Origin: an uncultured Paracoccaceae bacterium
GTDB lineage: Bacteria; Pseudomonadota; Alphaproteobacteria; Rhodobacterales; Rhodobacteraceae
Length of the DNA: 64,000 nucleotides
Assembly (NCBI GenBank): GCA_947499715.1
Contig: CANMPL010000002.1
Coordinates: forward strand, 62,001 to 126,000
Direction of reading: 5' to 3'
The position numbers and the translations under genes are program-made. The notes under the pieces are model-generated. The model was not told the origin of the DNA, searched no databases, and saw only the letters and a list, made by a program, of their open reading frames with translations. Positions 18,379-26,958 of this stretch are shown here, piece by piece (within the stretch, counting starts at the first letter, position 1; the number at the start of each line of letters is the position of its first letter).

Positions 18379-18486
18379 GGCGTCGTCCTTTGTCTTTCGA
18401 CCCGTGTTGACCCAGATTTAGAGCCATTCTAGCCGAAAAGTAGACGGGTGCGACAGCATAGCGCGATCCATGACGCAAAAAGGAAA

Positions 18487-18514
18487 ATGGCCCGCAAATC
18501 GCTTTGCGGGCCAT
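18487..18514 (-). terminator. strong terminator after the NCS2 permease gene
   Basis: A perfect 12-bp stem ATGGCCCGCAAA / TTTGCGGGCCAT with a 4-base loop is followed on the minus strand by TTTCCTTTTT. It lies 19 bases after the permease stop. Confidence 0.9.
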
Positions 18515-18533
18515 CCAAATCGTTAGGTTTTGT

Positions 18534-19856
18534 TTAGACCTCTTCTGGCAGGATCAGGTTCAATCCAATAGCCAGAATGGCGGTTGGTGCCACGGCGGAA
18601 GTCGCCAGTGTTTTGACCACGCCGGGCAGGTATTGCACCGCAGATGGTACAAGGTTCAGGCCCAGACCCACGGCAAGTGAGACGGCGATAATCACCATGT
18701 TGCGGCGGTTCATCTTGACCTCTGTCAGCATGTTCATGCCCGCAGCAGCCACCATGCCGAACATCACGATCACACCGCCGCCCAACACGGGCAAGGGCAT
18801 GGATGCGATCACTGCACCGACCTTTGGCACAAGGCCGCAGACGATCATGATCAGGCCCGCGATGGTCACCACGTGGCGGCTCATCACGCCGGTCATGCCG
18901 ACGATGCCGACGTTCTGGCTGAACGAGGTGTTGGGCAGGCCGCCAAAGACACCGGCAACTGCCGTGCCCAGACCGTCCGCGTAAGTGGCCCCTGCGATCT
19001 CTTCGCTTGTGGCTTCGCGCCCTGCGCCTGCTTTGGTGGTGCCATTGGCGTCGCCAACGGTTTCGATGGCCGACACGATGCTGACCAGAATGACCGCGAT
19101 GACAGCGCCAAGGCTGAATTCAAAGCCATAAGGCAGCGGTTGGATCGCGGTGATCCAGCTTGCGCCGGCGACGGGGCCAAAGTTGACCATACCCAGTGCA
19201 AAGGCCAAGGCGTAACCCACAAGCAGGCCGATCAGAATGGCCGCGTTGGACAGCGTGCCCTTGGTAAAGAACTTCACCACAAGCGCCACGATCACCACGG
19301 TCAGGGCGACGGACCAATGCTTGAGCGAGCCAAAGCTTTCAGCCGCCATCTGAAATTCAGCGGCACCGCCAGCGGCGTATTTGATCGCCACGGGGATCAG
19401 ATAAAGACCAATTGCAAGGATCACGAGGCCGGTCACCAGCGGTGGAAACAGCCACCGCAGCGACCCGATCACGGTGCCCAATGCGAAATGCACCACGCCG
19501 CCGATGATACAAGCCGTCAGCGCCACGCCCAACCCTTGCGTCGCGGCGATCCCGGCCAAAACACCGACAAAGGCGAATGACGTGCCCTGCATGATCGGCA
19601 GGCGCGCGCCAATGGGGCCGATGCCCACGGTCTGGAAAAGTGTCGCAACGCCTGCAAACAGCATGGCCATTTGAATAAGATAGATTTGCTCTGGCCCGCC
19701 AAAGGCCAGCCCGGCCGCACCCGCCACGATAATGGACGGTGTGACGTTGGACGCAAACATCGCAAGCACGTGTTGCAGGCCAAGCGGCACCGCCTGTCCC
19801 ATAGGCGGCGTCACGTTTGGATCGGCAAAAGCCGACCCGTCAAATTGAGTGGTCAT
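18534..19856 (-). CDS. NCS2 family nucleobase:cation symporter (xanthine/uracil/urate type)
   Basis: Inner-membrane purine or pyrimidine base uptake protein, 440 residues with 12-14 predicted helices. NCS2 marks: LGLQHVLAMFASNVTPSIIV at residues 26-45, the substrate-pocket motif MQGTSFAFVG near 89, and GLPNTSFSQNVGIV near 310. The divergent neighbour encodes 5-hydroxyisourate hydrolase, so a purine such as xanthine or urate is the most likely substrate. This is inference from context; uracil cannot be excluded. It ends in a strong terminator and is a single-gene transcript. Confidence 0.85.
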   Translation of the reverse strand: MTTQFDGSAFADPNVTPPMGQAVPLGLQHVLAMFASNVTPSIIVAGAAGLAFGGPEQIYLIQMAMLFAGVATLFQTVGIGPIGARLPIMQGTSFAFVGVLAGIAATQGLGVALTACIIGGVVHFALGTVIGSLRWLFPPLVTGLVILAIGLYLIPVAIKYAAGGAAEFQMAAESFGSLKHWSVALTVVIVALVVKFFTKGTLSNAAILIGLLVGYALAFALGMVNFGPVAGASWITAIQPLPYGFEFSLGAVIAVILVSIVSAIETVGDANGTTKAGAGREATSEEIAGATYADGLGTAVAGVFGGLPNTSFSQNVGIVGMTGVMSRHVVTIAGLIMIVCGLVPKVGAVIASMPLPVLGGGVIVMFGMVAAAGMNMLTEVKMNRRNMVIIAVSLAVGLGLNLVPSAVQYLPGVVKTLATSAVAPTAILAIGLNLILPEEV

Positions 19857-20018
19857 TTTCGTTCCCCTGTTCCCTCGGTCACGTCTGTCGGTGACCCGGA
19901 ACGGAGTGAAGCACTAAAACATGTTAACACAAAGCGAATTTTGCAAACGCTTGCACGGGTTGACTTGCATCGTTGCATGGGTGCTTCTACCGGCAGCGGA
20001 TTGAAGGGATTTTGGGCA

Positions 20019-20378
20019 ATGTCTGAAGGGTTTTTGACGACACATGTGCTTGATACGGCGCGCGGCTTGCCTGCGGCGGGCATGTTGATCGTGCTTTATC
20101 GCTGGGATGGCGACACGCGGGTCGAAGTTACGCGCAAAATCACCAATGATGACGGCCGCACGGATGGCCCGATCTTACCCGCTGGTGATTTTGCCGTGGG
20201 CACCTATGAACTGGCGTTTCATGCAGGCGACTATCTGGATGCCAACGGGTTGGCGGATGCCAGCCCCCGCTTTCTGGATGTGATCCCGATCCGGTTTGGG
20301 ATCAACGATCCCACCTCGCATTATCACGTGCCGCTTCTGGTCTCTCCGTTCAGCTTTTCGACCTATCGCGGCAGCTAA
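20019..20378 (+). CDS. uraH: 5-hydroxyisourate hydrolase (transthyretin-like)
   Basis: Hydrolyses 5-hydroxyisourate to OHCU in urate breakdown, 119 residues. The family marks are complete: the N-terminal LTTHVLDTARGLPA with catalytic His9, a central Arg/Asp region, YHVPLL with the second His, and the C-terminal tetrapeptide YRGS that separates these enzymes from transthyretin. The start at 20019 gives a normal N-terminus. An upstream ATG at 19977 would add 14 residues; neither has a strong Shine-Dalgarno. The last bases overlap the convergent gene. Uricase and OHCU decarboxylase are not in the window. Confidence 0.93.
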   Translation: MSEGFLTTHVLDTARGLPAAGMLIVLYRWDGDTRVEVTRKITNDDGRTDGPILPAGDFAVGTYELAFHAGDYLDANGLADASPRFLDVIPIRFGINDPTSHYHVPLLVSPFSFSTYRGS

Positions 20379-20890
20379 GCACTGCGGGATTTGCGCAAGG
20401 CGCGCATGTCGACCTCTTCGCGCGGCGTCGGCGGTTGGGTGAAGATTGGCACGATGGCCGGCGGGTCAATCCGCCAGACCGACAGGATCACGCCAAGCCA
20501 CCAGGCGACCCCGCACATAACCCAGACCAGCGCACTGGCCCCGACGGAAAGCTGGCGTGACAACGGCTCTGCCATGCCGGTGGCGATAATCCCGCCCATG
20601 ATGGGCACCATGAACAAAAGCGGGGCAACGGCGTGCAGGCCCGCGACGGCCAACCCCGGCAAGAGCCCCTGCGGATGCGTCAGCCAGCGCGGCGAAAGCC
20701 GCGGCACAACATAGATTGCCGCAAGGGTCAGCGTCAGCAGCACAGCGATCAGTGGGAACCAATGGCCCAGACCGGGGTGCGCGGGAGAGCCAATTTGCCA
20801 CAGAAACAGCGCCGAAAACCCCAAGACAGCCACGCCAATGACCCGGATAAGACCGATATAGATGATCTGCAAAACAGCGCGGAGCGTCAT
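20375..20890 (-). CDS. hypothetical four-helix membrane protein
   Basis: 171 residues. Four clear hydrophobic segments lie at about 10-32, 42-62, 75-100 and 110-135, with a cytoplasmic Pro/Arg-rich tail (FTQPPTPREEVDMRALRKSR). The start at 20890 (MTLRAVLQIIYIGLIRVIG) has AGGG a few bases upstream; an earlier in-frame ATG lacks one. No known family is recognised. It overlaps the end of uraH by four bases, tail to tail, and has no operon partner on its own strand within 50 bases. Confidence 0.6.
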   Translation of the reverse strand: MTLRAVLQIIYIGLIRVIGVAVLGFSALFLWQIGSPAHPGLGHWFPLIAVLLTLTLAAIYVVPRLSPRWLTHPQGLLPGLAVAGLHAVAPLLFMVPIMGGIIATGMAEPLSRQLSVGASALVWVMCGVAWWLGVILSVWRIDPPAIVPIFTQPPTPREEVDMRALRKSRSA

Positions 20891-20940
20891 GAGCAACCCT
20901 TTCGACCGTGATCCGATCAAAGCCCAACATTATGGTGGTT

Positions 20941-21912
20941 TTAGGGCCGTGGTGCAAAAAATCTGAACGTCGTGGACTGTGTGTAGGGCTGGTCCGGCGT
21001 CACCTCGATTGACGGAAAGGCGCGGTGCGTCGGGGCATCGGGCCAGCCCTGTGCCTCAATCGCGAGGCCTTCGAAATTGGCATGACCCGGGCGGATGGCA
21101 TCGCGCCCGTCGTAGACCTGAATGCCGGTTTGATCCGTCGCAACCGTCATGCCCACGCCCGAGGCGCCGGTCAGGGTCAGCACGTCCCGCAGGGGTGCGG
21201 GCGTGTCGGACAGGCAGAAATTATTGTCCAGCCACGGGGATTTGGGAGCGATGGCGCGGGGGGTGCGAAAATCCAGATCGGTGCCTGCGACGTCCAAAAT
21301 TTCGCCCGTTGCGCAATAATCGGCGTCTGTCGGCAGACACCGCGGGGCATTCACCCAAAGCCTGTGACCCGACCAGTCAGCTGTCCCGTCAAAGTTCCAA
21401 TAGGAATGATTGGCGAAATTCATCAATGTCTTGGCGTCGGTCGTGCCGGTGATGTCCAGCGACAGCCGGTCCCCCGCCACGCGGAAGGTTGCCATGATCG
21501 TCCGATTGCCGGGCAGTCCGGTTTCGCCATCCAACAGGTCGCAGGTCAGCACCGCATGGCTGGCCGAATGCGCAGCCACTTGCCACAAGCGGCGATGCGT
21601 GGCCCTGGCCCCTGAATGCAGATGGATCCGGCCATCCTGATTGCGTTCAAGCTCGTGCATCATGCCGTCAATCTTGACGCGGGCGGTGCTGATGCGGTTT
21701 GCAATCGGGCCGATCAGACTGCCGTGATGGCGCATTTCGCCCTCATAATCGGCGATATTGTCTGACCCCAGCGTCAGCGAACGGTCGACCCCCGCAAGGC
21801 GGACGTCTTGCACGATCGCCCCCCAGGTCAGCAGGGTGACGCGCAGCGCGCCGTCAGACAGGGTAATTGCGTGGACATCCTCGCCCGTGCTGGCGGTGCC
21901 AAAGTGCTTCAT
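20941..21912 (-). CDS. galM: aldose 1-epimerase (galactose mutarotase)
   Basis: Interconverts alpha- and beta-galactose, 323 residues from ATG 21912 (MKHFGTASTG), which overlaps the beta-galactosidase stop as ATGA and has GGGAG 6 bases upstream. The GalM fold is supported by RHHGSLIGPIANRIS near residue 61, the catalytic His region FANHSYWNFDG near 162 and the terminal catalytic Glu in GLAIEAQGWPDA. Last gene of the galactoside operon: it supplies the anomer needed by the dehydrogenase after beta-galactosidase releases galactose. Confidence 0.9.
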   Translation of the reverse strand: MKHFGTASTGEDVHAITLSDGALRVTLLTWGAIVQDVRLAGVDRSLTLGSDNIADYEGEMRHHGSLIGPIANRISTARVKIDGMMHELERNQDGRIHLHSGARATHRRLWQVAAHSASHAVLTCDLLDGETGLPGNRTIMATFRVAGDRLSLDITGTTDAKTLMNFANHSYWNFDGTADWSGHRLWVNAPRCLPTDADYCATGEILDVAGTDLDFRTPRAIAPKSPWLDNNFCLSDTPAPLRDVLTLTGASGVGMTVATDQTGIQVYDGRDAIRPGHANFEGLAIEAQGWPDAPTHRAFPSIEVTPDQPYTQSTTFRFFAPRP

Positions 21913-23810
21913 CGGTTCTCCCAATGGACCCCAGCGGGCGGAATCTTTTTGCCGTTCCATTTTTGGGCATGCGGCGCGTAGTTGAACACGAACCTCTGGG
22001 TGGCCGTGTCACGGATCCGCAGCCCCTCTGGCAGGGCAAAGGTCTGCAGTCCCGCGCTATCGCAGAGCCCGCCGATGATCTTGTCCCATGTGGCGTCATC
22101 CGGCCAGCCGGCAAGATAACGCAGGTGGTCGCCGCCGATAATCGCAGGTTGGCCGGACTTGGTTGAAAGATGCACGGGGGCGTTGCCTTCAAGGTGTTCA
22201 AACCAATGCAGAAAATGCCCGCCGCCCTGCAGCTTGATGGCATCCGTGGGCGGGATACTTTCGGTCAAGGCAACACGCACGTCGGTGTCGGGCAGGTTCG
22301 GGCCAAGCGGTGTCGGGATTGAAAGCTCGTCCGTTTTGGTATCGCTGCGCGGGCCGATCAGGGCGATGCCAGTGTAGGTCTCTAGCGCGCGGCGCAGCGG
22401 ATCCGACAGGTGCATCAGGCCGGGGGCCAGCACCAATTCATAGCCTGACAGATCGGGCGCATCGGGCGGCAGGATATCGACCGAAAGCCCGGCACGCCGC
22501 AACCCGCGATAGGCCGAGAATGCAAGCCGGAACATATCAAAATCAGCGCCCTGCGGCTGCGCGTCCCAGCCCCATGCGCTTTCGTAGTCAAAGACCAATG
22601 CAACGGGGGCGATTGCGCCGTCAACCTCTGGCATGTCGTTGATTTCATTGGCGACTTGGGCTGCTTCTGCCAAGGCGGGCGCGGGTTCCGAATCTGGCCG
22701 TAGCAGCCCTGCGTGCATTTGTTCCTGCGCAAAGGGTGCTTGCCGCCAACGGAAATAGCAGACCGCTTCGGCCCCGTGGGCAAAGGCCTCCCACGCCCAA
22801 AGGCGGGCCATGCCGGGCAGGGGGGCAGGGTTGAAGGGCGCCCAGTTCACCGGGCCGGGTTGTTGTTCCATCACCCACCAGCGGCCCCGCCCGACGGCGC
22901 GATAAAGGTCGTGGTGAAAAGCCTGATTGTCGGGGTGGCCTTGGCGCAGATAGAACTGCTTTTCATCTGGCGTGCCCTCGATCCGGTCGCTCAGGAACCC
23001 AATGGGGTAGCTGTCCCATGACGCAATATCGAGGTCGGCACCGACCTTGAAATGATCAAAGGTCAGCGTGCGGCCCATGTAGTTGTGGATCAGCGGCGCG
23101 GTGCTGTGTTTGCGGATCGCATCGGCCTGCGCACGGTTGAACGCCACCACCTGATCAGAGCTATAGCGCCGGAACGCCAGCACATGCGGGTGGTTGGGTT
23201 CGGTCACGGTCTGGTTGGGCAGGTCAATCTGGTCGAAATTGTCGTAGTCCATCGACCAGAACACATTGCCCCAGGCCCGGTTCAGCGCATCGGTGGATTG
23301 GTAGCGCTGCGCCAGCCAGTCACGAAAACCCAGCTTTGCGGCTGTGGAATAGGACAGCGTGGTGTCATGGCAGTCGTATTCATTGTCGATCTGCCACGCC
23401 GCCACATGGGGGTTCGCGCCGTAGCGTTCGGCCATCAACGTGGCGATGCGCACCGCTTCGGCCCGGTAGCCAAGATGGCTGAAATCATAGTGACGGCGGC
23501 TGCCGAATTTGCGCACATGTCCATCAGCGGCCACAGGCAGCATGTCGGGCAGCTTGTCCAGCATCCAGCGCGGTGGCGTTGCGGTGGGCGTGCCAAGGAC
23601 AACCTTCAGCCCTGCATCACCCAGTGTCTCAATCGCGCGATCCAGCCAGTCCCAAGCGAAGACGCCGGGAGCGGGTTCCATCCGCGACCATGCAAATTCA
23701 CCGATGCGCACCCAAGTGAGGCCCGTATCGGCCATGCGCGCGGCATCTTCGGCCCATTGGTCTTCGGGCCAGTGTTCGGGGTAATAGCAGACGCCAAGTG
23801 TGCGTTTCAT
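21909..23810 (-). CDS. GH42 beta-galactosidase
   Basis: Cytosolic beta-galactosidase of glycoside hydrolase family 42, 633 residues, no signal peptide. Opening GVCYYPEHWPEDQW is typical. The acid/base is Glu144 in WQIDNEYDCH and the nucleophile Glu315 in WWVMEQQPGPVNW. The C-terminal third fits the trimerisation (flavodoxin-like) domain with GYELVLAPGLMHLSD, then a beta domain. Its partners import and degrade galactosides, so it should release galactose from imported beta-galactosides, such as oligosaccharides of algal galactans. galM follows with overlapping codons; the lactonase gene precedes it by 70 bases. Confidence 0.93.
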   Translation of the reverse strand: MKRTLGVCYYPEHWPEDQWAEDAARMADTGLTWVRIGEFAWSRMEPAPGVFAWDWLDRAIETLGDAGLKVVLGTPTATPPRWMLDKLPDMLPVAADGHVRKFGSRRHYDFSHLGYRAEAVRIATLMAERYGANPHVAAWQIDNEYDCHDTTLSYSTAAKLGFRDWLAQRYQSTDALNRAWGNVFWSMDYDNFDQIDLPNQTVTEPNHPHVLAFRRYSSDQVVAFNRAQADAIRKHSTAPLIHNYMGRTLTFDHFKVGADLDIASWDSYPIGFLSDRIEGTPDEKQFYLRQGHPDNQAFHHDLYRAVGRGRWWVMEQQPGPVNWAPFNPAPLPGMARLWAWEAFAHGAEAVCYFRWRQAPFAQEQMHAGLLRPDSEPAPALAEAAQVANEINDMPEVDGAIAPVALVFDYESAWGWDAQPQGADFDMFRLAFSAYRGLRRAGLSVDILPPDAPDLSGYELVLAPGLMHLSDPLRRALETYTGIALIGPRSDTKTDELSIPTPLGPNLPDTDVRVALTESIPPTDAIKLQGGGHFLHWFEHLEGNAPVHLSTKSGQPAIIGGDHLRYLAGWPDDATWDKIIGGLCDSAGLQTFALPEGLRIRDTATQRFVFNYAPHAQKWNGKKIPPAGVHWENR

Positions 23811-23880
23811 CGTCAGACCTTTGTGCCCGGAGCAGTCCGGGGAATTGGATATTTAAGGCCAAAAGAAGCAGGGGACCGCG

Positions 23881-24702
23881 CTATAGGATCACGCGATGCT
23901 CTGCCTGGCCAGTGTAGGATGTTGTGGCCGCATATGTCATGCCGTCGTCCGGGCCATCAAGCCCGACAGCGGCGGTTGTGCAATAAAGCGTCGTGAGGTC
24001 ATCACCGCCAAAAGCCGGGCAAGTGGACTGCGCCCCCGGGATTGGAAAGTTGTCAATCTGGGCGCCCTGCGGGTCATAGACCGCAATGCGTGCCGCCCCC
24101 CATAGCGCGCAAAAGAGGTTACCAGCGGCGTCAAACACCGCGCCATCAGGGCGCAGATCGGTGTTTGTCAGGTCGATAAAGACCTCTGGCGTGCCAAAGG
24201 GCCAACCGTCGGCATCCAAGGCAACGCGCATGATCTTTTGCGTATCGGTATCGGCAAAACAGGCGGACATGCCATCGGGGTGAAACGAAATCGCGTTGCT
24301 GACGGTGATATCGGCAAACAGGCGACGCAACTCGCCCCGGTAGAACCGCCAGATCGACCCAGCACCGGGTTCCGCCTTGATCCCCATGGTGCCAATCCAG
24401 AACCCGCCCTGCGGGTCTGCACGGCCATCGTTGGACCGGGTGACGGGGTTTTCTGCCTCGAGCGGGGTGACAAGTTCGGTCGCCCCGGTGCGGATATCAA
24501 AGGTGCTGAGCGAGGTCGCAGAGGCGACCAGAAGCCTGTCGTCGTCGATCCAACCCGCGGCAGAGACATAGGTGTCAAACTGCCAGTGCTGGCCCTTGGT
24601 GTGCAGACGGTGGCCCAGAATGTCGAACCAAAAGAGCTGGTGACGCGTGGGATGCCACAGTGGGCCTTCGCCCAATTGGCATGATGTGTCGTCAAAGATC
24701 AT
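23881..24702 (-). CDS. SMP-30/gluconolactonase family lactonase (probably galactonolactonase)
   Basis: Six-bladed beta-propeller sugar lactonase of 273 residues. The metal-binding positions are visible: Glu in QLGEGPLWHP near residue 12, Asn in SNDGRADPQGGFWIGTMG near 90, Asn in VSNAISFHPDG near 135, and Asp in RPDGAVFDAAGNLF near 185. In this operon it should open galactono-lactone made by the sugar dehydrogenase to galactonate. The stop of the aldolase gene overlaps its start (ATGA at 24699-24702). Family is sure; the galactose specificity comes from context. Confidence 0.85.
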   Translation of the reverse strand: MIFDDTSCQLGEGPLWHPTRHQLFWFDILGHRLHTKGQHWQFDTYVSAAGWIDDDRLLVASATSLSTFDIRTGATELVTPLEAENPVTRSNDGRADPQGGFWIGTMGIKAEPGAGSIWRFYRGELRRLFADITVSNAISFHPDGMSACFADTDTQKIMRVALDADGWPFGTPEVFIDLTNTDLRPDGAVFDAAGNLFCALWGAARIAVYDPQGAQIDNFPIPGAQSTCPAFGGDDLTTLYCTTAAVGLDGPDDGMTYAATTSYTGQAEHRVIL

Positions 24703-25304
24703 GACGCGGCCTTGTCATAGGCGGCAACCATCGCTGTTGCGCGATCAGCGACTTCGGCGGCCGTCAAGCCGGGCTTATAAAGCGCAGATCCGATGCCAAA
24801 GCCATCGGCCCCCGCAGCGATCCAGTCATTGAAGTTGTCAGCCCCGGCACCGCCCACGGCAAAGACCTGCGTGCCTTGCGGCAGCACCGCACGGATTGCG
24901 GTGATCCCACCGGGCCCGATCAGGCTGGCGGGAAAGATCTTGAGCCCATCCGCCCCCGCCTTGAGGGCTGCGAAACATTCGGTTGGGGTCATCACGCCCG
25001 GCCAGCTTTGCATGCCTGCGGCCTTGGTGGCGGCAATGACGCGCTGGTCGCAATTGGGTGACACGACCAGCTTGCCACCGGCCTGCGCCACCCGGCCCAC
25101 ATCGTCTGTGGACAGCACGGTGCCCGCGCCAATCAGGGCCTTGTGACCAAAGACATTTGCCATCTGTTGAATGCTGGTGAAGGGATCAGGCGAATTCAGC
25201 GGCACCTCGATCCTTGTGATACCTGCGGTGATACAGGCCTCGCAGATATCGACCGCTTCATCGGGGGTGACACCGCGCAAAATGGCGATCAAAGGGCGTG
25301 ACAT
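24699..25304 (-). CDS. dgoA: 2-dehydro-3-deoxy-6-phosphogalactonate aldolase
   Basis: Splits KDPGal to pyruvate and glyceraldehyde 3-phosphate, 201 residues, class I aldolase of the KDPG family. Schiff-base lysine is Lys122 in GLKIFPAS and the catalytic Glu is Glu33 in TRIEVPLNSP. The start at 25304 shares its first base with the kinase stop. An upstream in-frame extension of 53 residues is Arg/Gly-rich and lies inside the kinase gene, so it is rejected. KDPGal specificity rather than KDPG is inferred from the adjacent dgoK. Confidence 0.9.
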   Translation of the reverse strand: MSRPLIAILRGVTPDEAVDICEACITAGITRIEVPLNSPDPFTSIQQMANVFGHKALIGAGTVLSTDDVGRVAQAGGKLVVSPNCDQRVIAATKAAGMQSWPGVMTPTECFAALKAGADGLKIFPASLIGPGGITAIRAVLPQGTQVFAVGGAGADNFNDWIAAGADGFGIGSALYKPGLTAAEVADRATAMVAAYDKAAS

Positions 25305-26200
25305 CAGGTGTCCTTCCAGTTGCGATAGGCGGCCGCGAGGCCCGCCAGGGTGACCCGGTCCGCATTGACCTGCAGGGCCGTGACCGATTGTGCTTTTAGT
25401 GCGTTGATATAAAGCCGCGACAGGCCGCCTTCGCCGATCACCGCGACCTGCTGGCCCAGCCAATAAGGTTTCGCTGCGGCCAATTCGGCGCCAATCAACA
25501 GACCCGACAGCCGGGCGCGGGCGGTGTCATTGCCCAGACCATCCAGCAAGCCTTCGGCGCGGATCGCAAAAAGCTGCGCAGCCAGACGCTCTGGCCGGGA
25601 CATGATGCTATCTACTCCGGCGGCAAATCCGGCATCATCCCACGCGTCACCAATGGAATGGCGCAGCACCGTGTGGCCCGATATCGCGGCAAAAAGATCG
25701 CCGGTCATCGCCGTTTGAAAGCTGACGATTTCATCGGCAGAAACATGCACCCATTTGGTATGGGTGCCGGGCAGGCAGATCACGCCGTCCCAATTGGGGT
25801 TCAGCGCCAGAAAGCCTGCGATCTGGGTCTCTTCGCCGCGCATCACATCCGCAGGAGAGGACTGCTTGATCCCGGGAATAACCTGCACGTTCAGCGATGT
25901 ATCAGGGTGCGCAAAGCCATTTGACAAAGCCCCGCAAGGCACCGCGCAATAGGGTGCTTCGACCCAGCCCTGACGACTGCCGACCATGCCGCAGGCGATA
26001 ATCGGCATCGCGCTATCCACGACCCAATCCGCCAAAAGGGCGCGCAGCGCTGGTTCAAACCCGGTACGCTCCAGCTTGCCCATGCCATCATCCGATTGCG
26101 CGGTCGCAAGGACGCTTCCATCGGCAGACATGGCCCATGCGCGCAGATGTGTCGTGCCCCAGTCCAAGGCGACCCAGTTCGGTTTGATCACGTCATTCAT
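25304..26200 (-). CDS. dgoK: 2-dehydro-3-deoxygalactonokinase
   Basis: Phosphorylates 2-dehydro-3-deoxy-galactonate at O6 with ATP, 298 residues. The phosphate-binding loop WVALDWGTTHLRAWAM (residues 9-24) is characteristic of DgoK. The internal segments ACGMVGSRQGWVEAPY near 90 and CLPGTHTKWV near 145 are typical too. It overlaps both neighbours by one to four bases. Together with the aldolase it marks a De Ley-Doudoroff galactose route. Confidence 0.92.
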   Translation of the reverse strand: MNDVIKPNWVALDWGTTHLRAWAMSADGSVLATAQSDDGMGKLERTGFEPALRALLADWVVDSAMPIIACGMVGSRQGWVEAPYCAVPCGALSNGFAHPDTSLNVQVIPGIKQSSPADVMRGEETQIAGFLALNPNWDGVICLPGTHTKWVHVSADEIVSFQTAMTGDLFAAISGHTVLRHSIGDAWDDAGFAAGVDSIMSRPERLAAQLFAIRAEGLLDGLGNDTARARLSGLLIGAELAAAKPYWLGQQVAVIGEGGLSRLYINALKAQSVTALQVNADRVTLAGLAAAYRNWKDT

Positions 26201-26958
26201 CCTGTCACCGCCACACCTGCGTCAACGACCAAAACCTGTGACGTCATCATTGCAGAGGCATCAGACGCCAAGAAAAGCGCCGTGCCGGTTATATCTTCTG
26301 GTGCCAAATGCCGTTTGAGGCATTGTAGGTCAAGGAAAGCCGACAGGTTTTCAGGGGTGGCCCATTTGGTCATCTGGTTTTCGGTCAGCACCCAGCCCGG
26401 CGCGATAGCATTCACCCGCAGGCCCTGCGGCCCCCATTCCCGCGCAAGCGCCCGTGTCATGCCGGTGATGCCAGCGTTAGAGGTCACATAAGGCGCCATG
26501 CCTGCGCCGCCCATCATATAGCTGATCGAGGAAAAGTTGATGATCGACCCGCCGCTTTGCATCAGCGCGGCGGCCTTCTGGCAGGCAAAGAAGTATTGCT
26601 TGAGGTTGACGTCAATCATTTCGTCCCATTGCGTGGGCGTGACGGTGGCCGCCTCCATTCGCATGTCGTTGGCGGCGTTATTGATGACGGCCTTGAACGG
26701 GCCATGGGCCGCGGCAGCTTGGTCCATTGCGGCTTGCAATGCCTGCGTGTCGGTCACGTCACATTGCACGAACATGGGCGTGTTTCCGGTGTCCCGCCCC
26801 ATCTGAGCGGCGAACTCTGCGTAATCAGAGCGCCCGACAAAGGCGACCTTGGCCCCTTGGCGCAGGAACGCTTCGGTCAGGGCCGCGCCAATACCCGCGC
26901 CCCCGCCGGTGATGAACACTGATGCACCGTCCAGATCTGAATAGCGGGCAGGCGTCAT
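26197..26958 (-). CDS. SDR-family protein, probable galactose 1-dehydrogenase position, Lys-to-Asn in active site
   Basis: 253 residues, start at 26958 overlapping the alpha-galactosidase stop. Nucleotide-binding motif ITGGGAGIG (residues 17-24) and NNAAN (93-97) are normal. The active-site Tyr157 is followed by VTSN, so position 161 is Asn (codon AAC) where active SDRs have Lys. By location, between alpha-galactosidase and KDGal kinase, it should oxidise galactose to galactono-1,5-lactone with NAD(P). The missing Lys makes that uncertain: activity may be reduced, or the Asn may be tolerated by a water-relayed mechanism. No other candidate dehydrogenase lies in the operon. Confidence 0.75.
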   Translation of the reverse strand: MTPARYSDLDGASVFITGGGAGIGAALTEAFLRQGAKVAFVGRSDYAEFAAQMGRDTGNTPMFVQCDVTDTQALQAAMDQAAAAHGPFKAVINNAANDMRMEAATVTPTQWDEMIDVNLKQYFFACQKAAALMQSGGSIINFSSISYMMGGAGMAPYVTSNAGITGMTRALAREWGPQGLRVNAIAPGWVLTENQMTKWATPENLSAFLDLQCLKRHLAPEDITGTALFLASDASAMMTSQVLVVDAGVAVTG

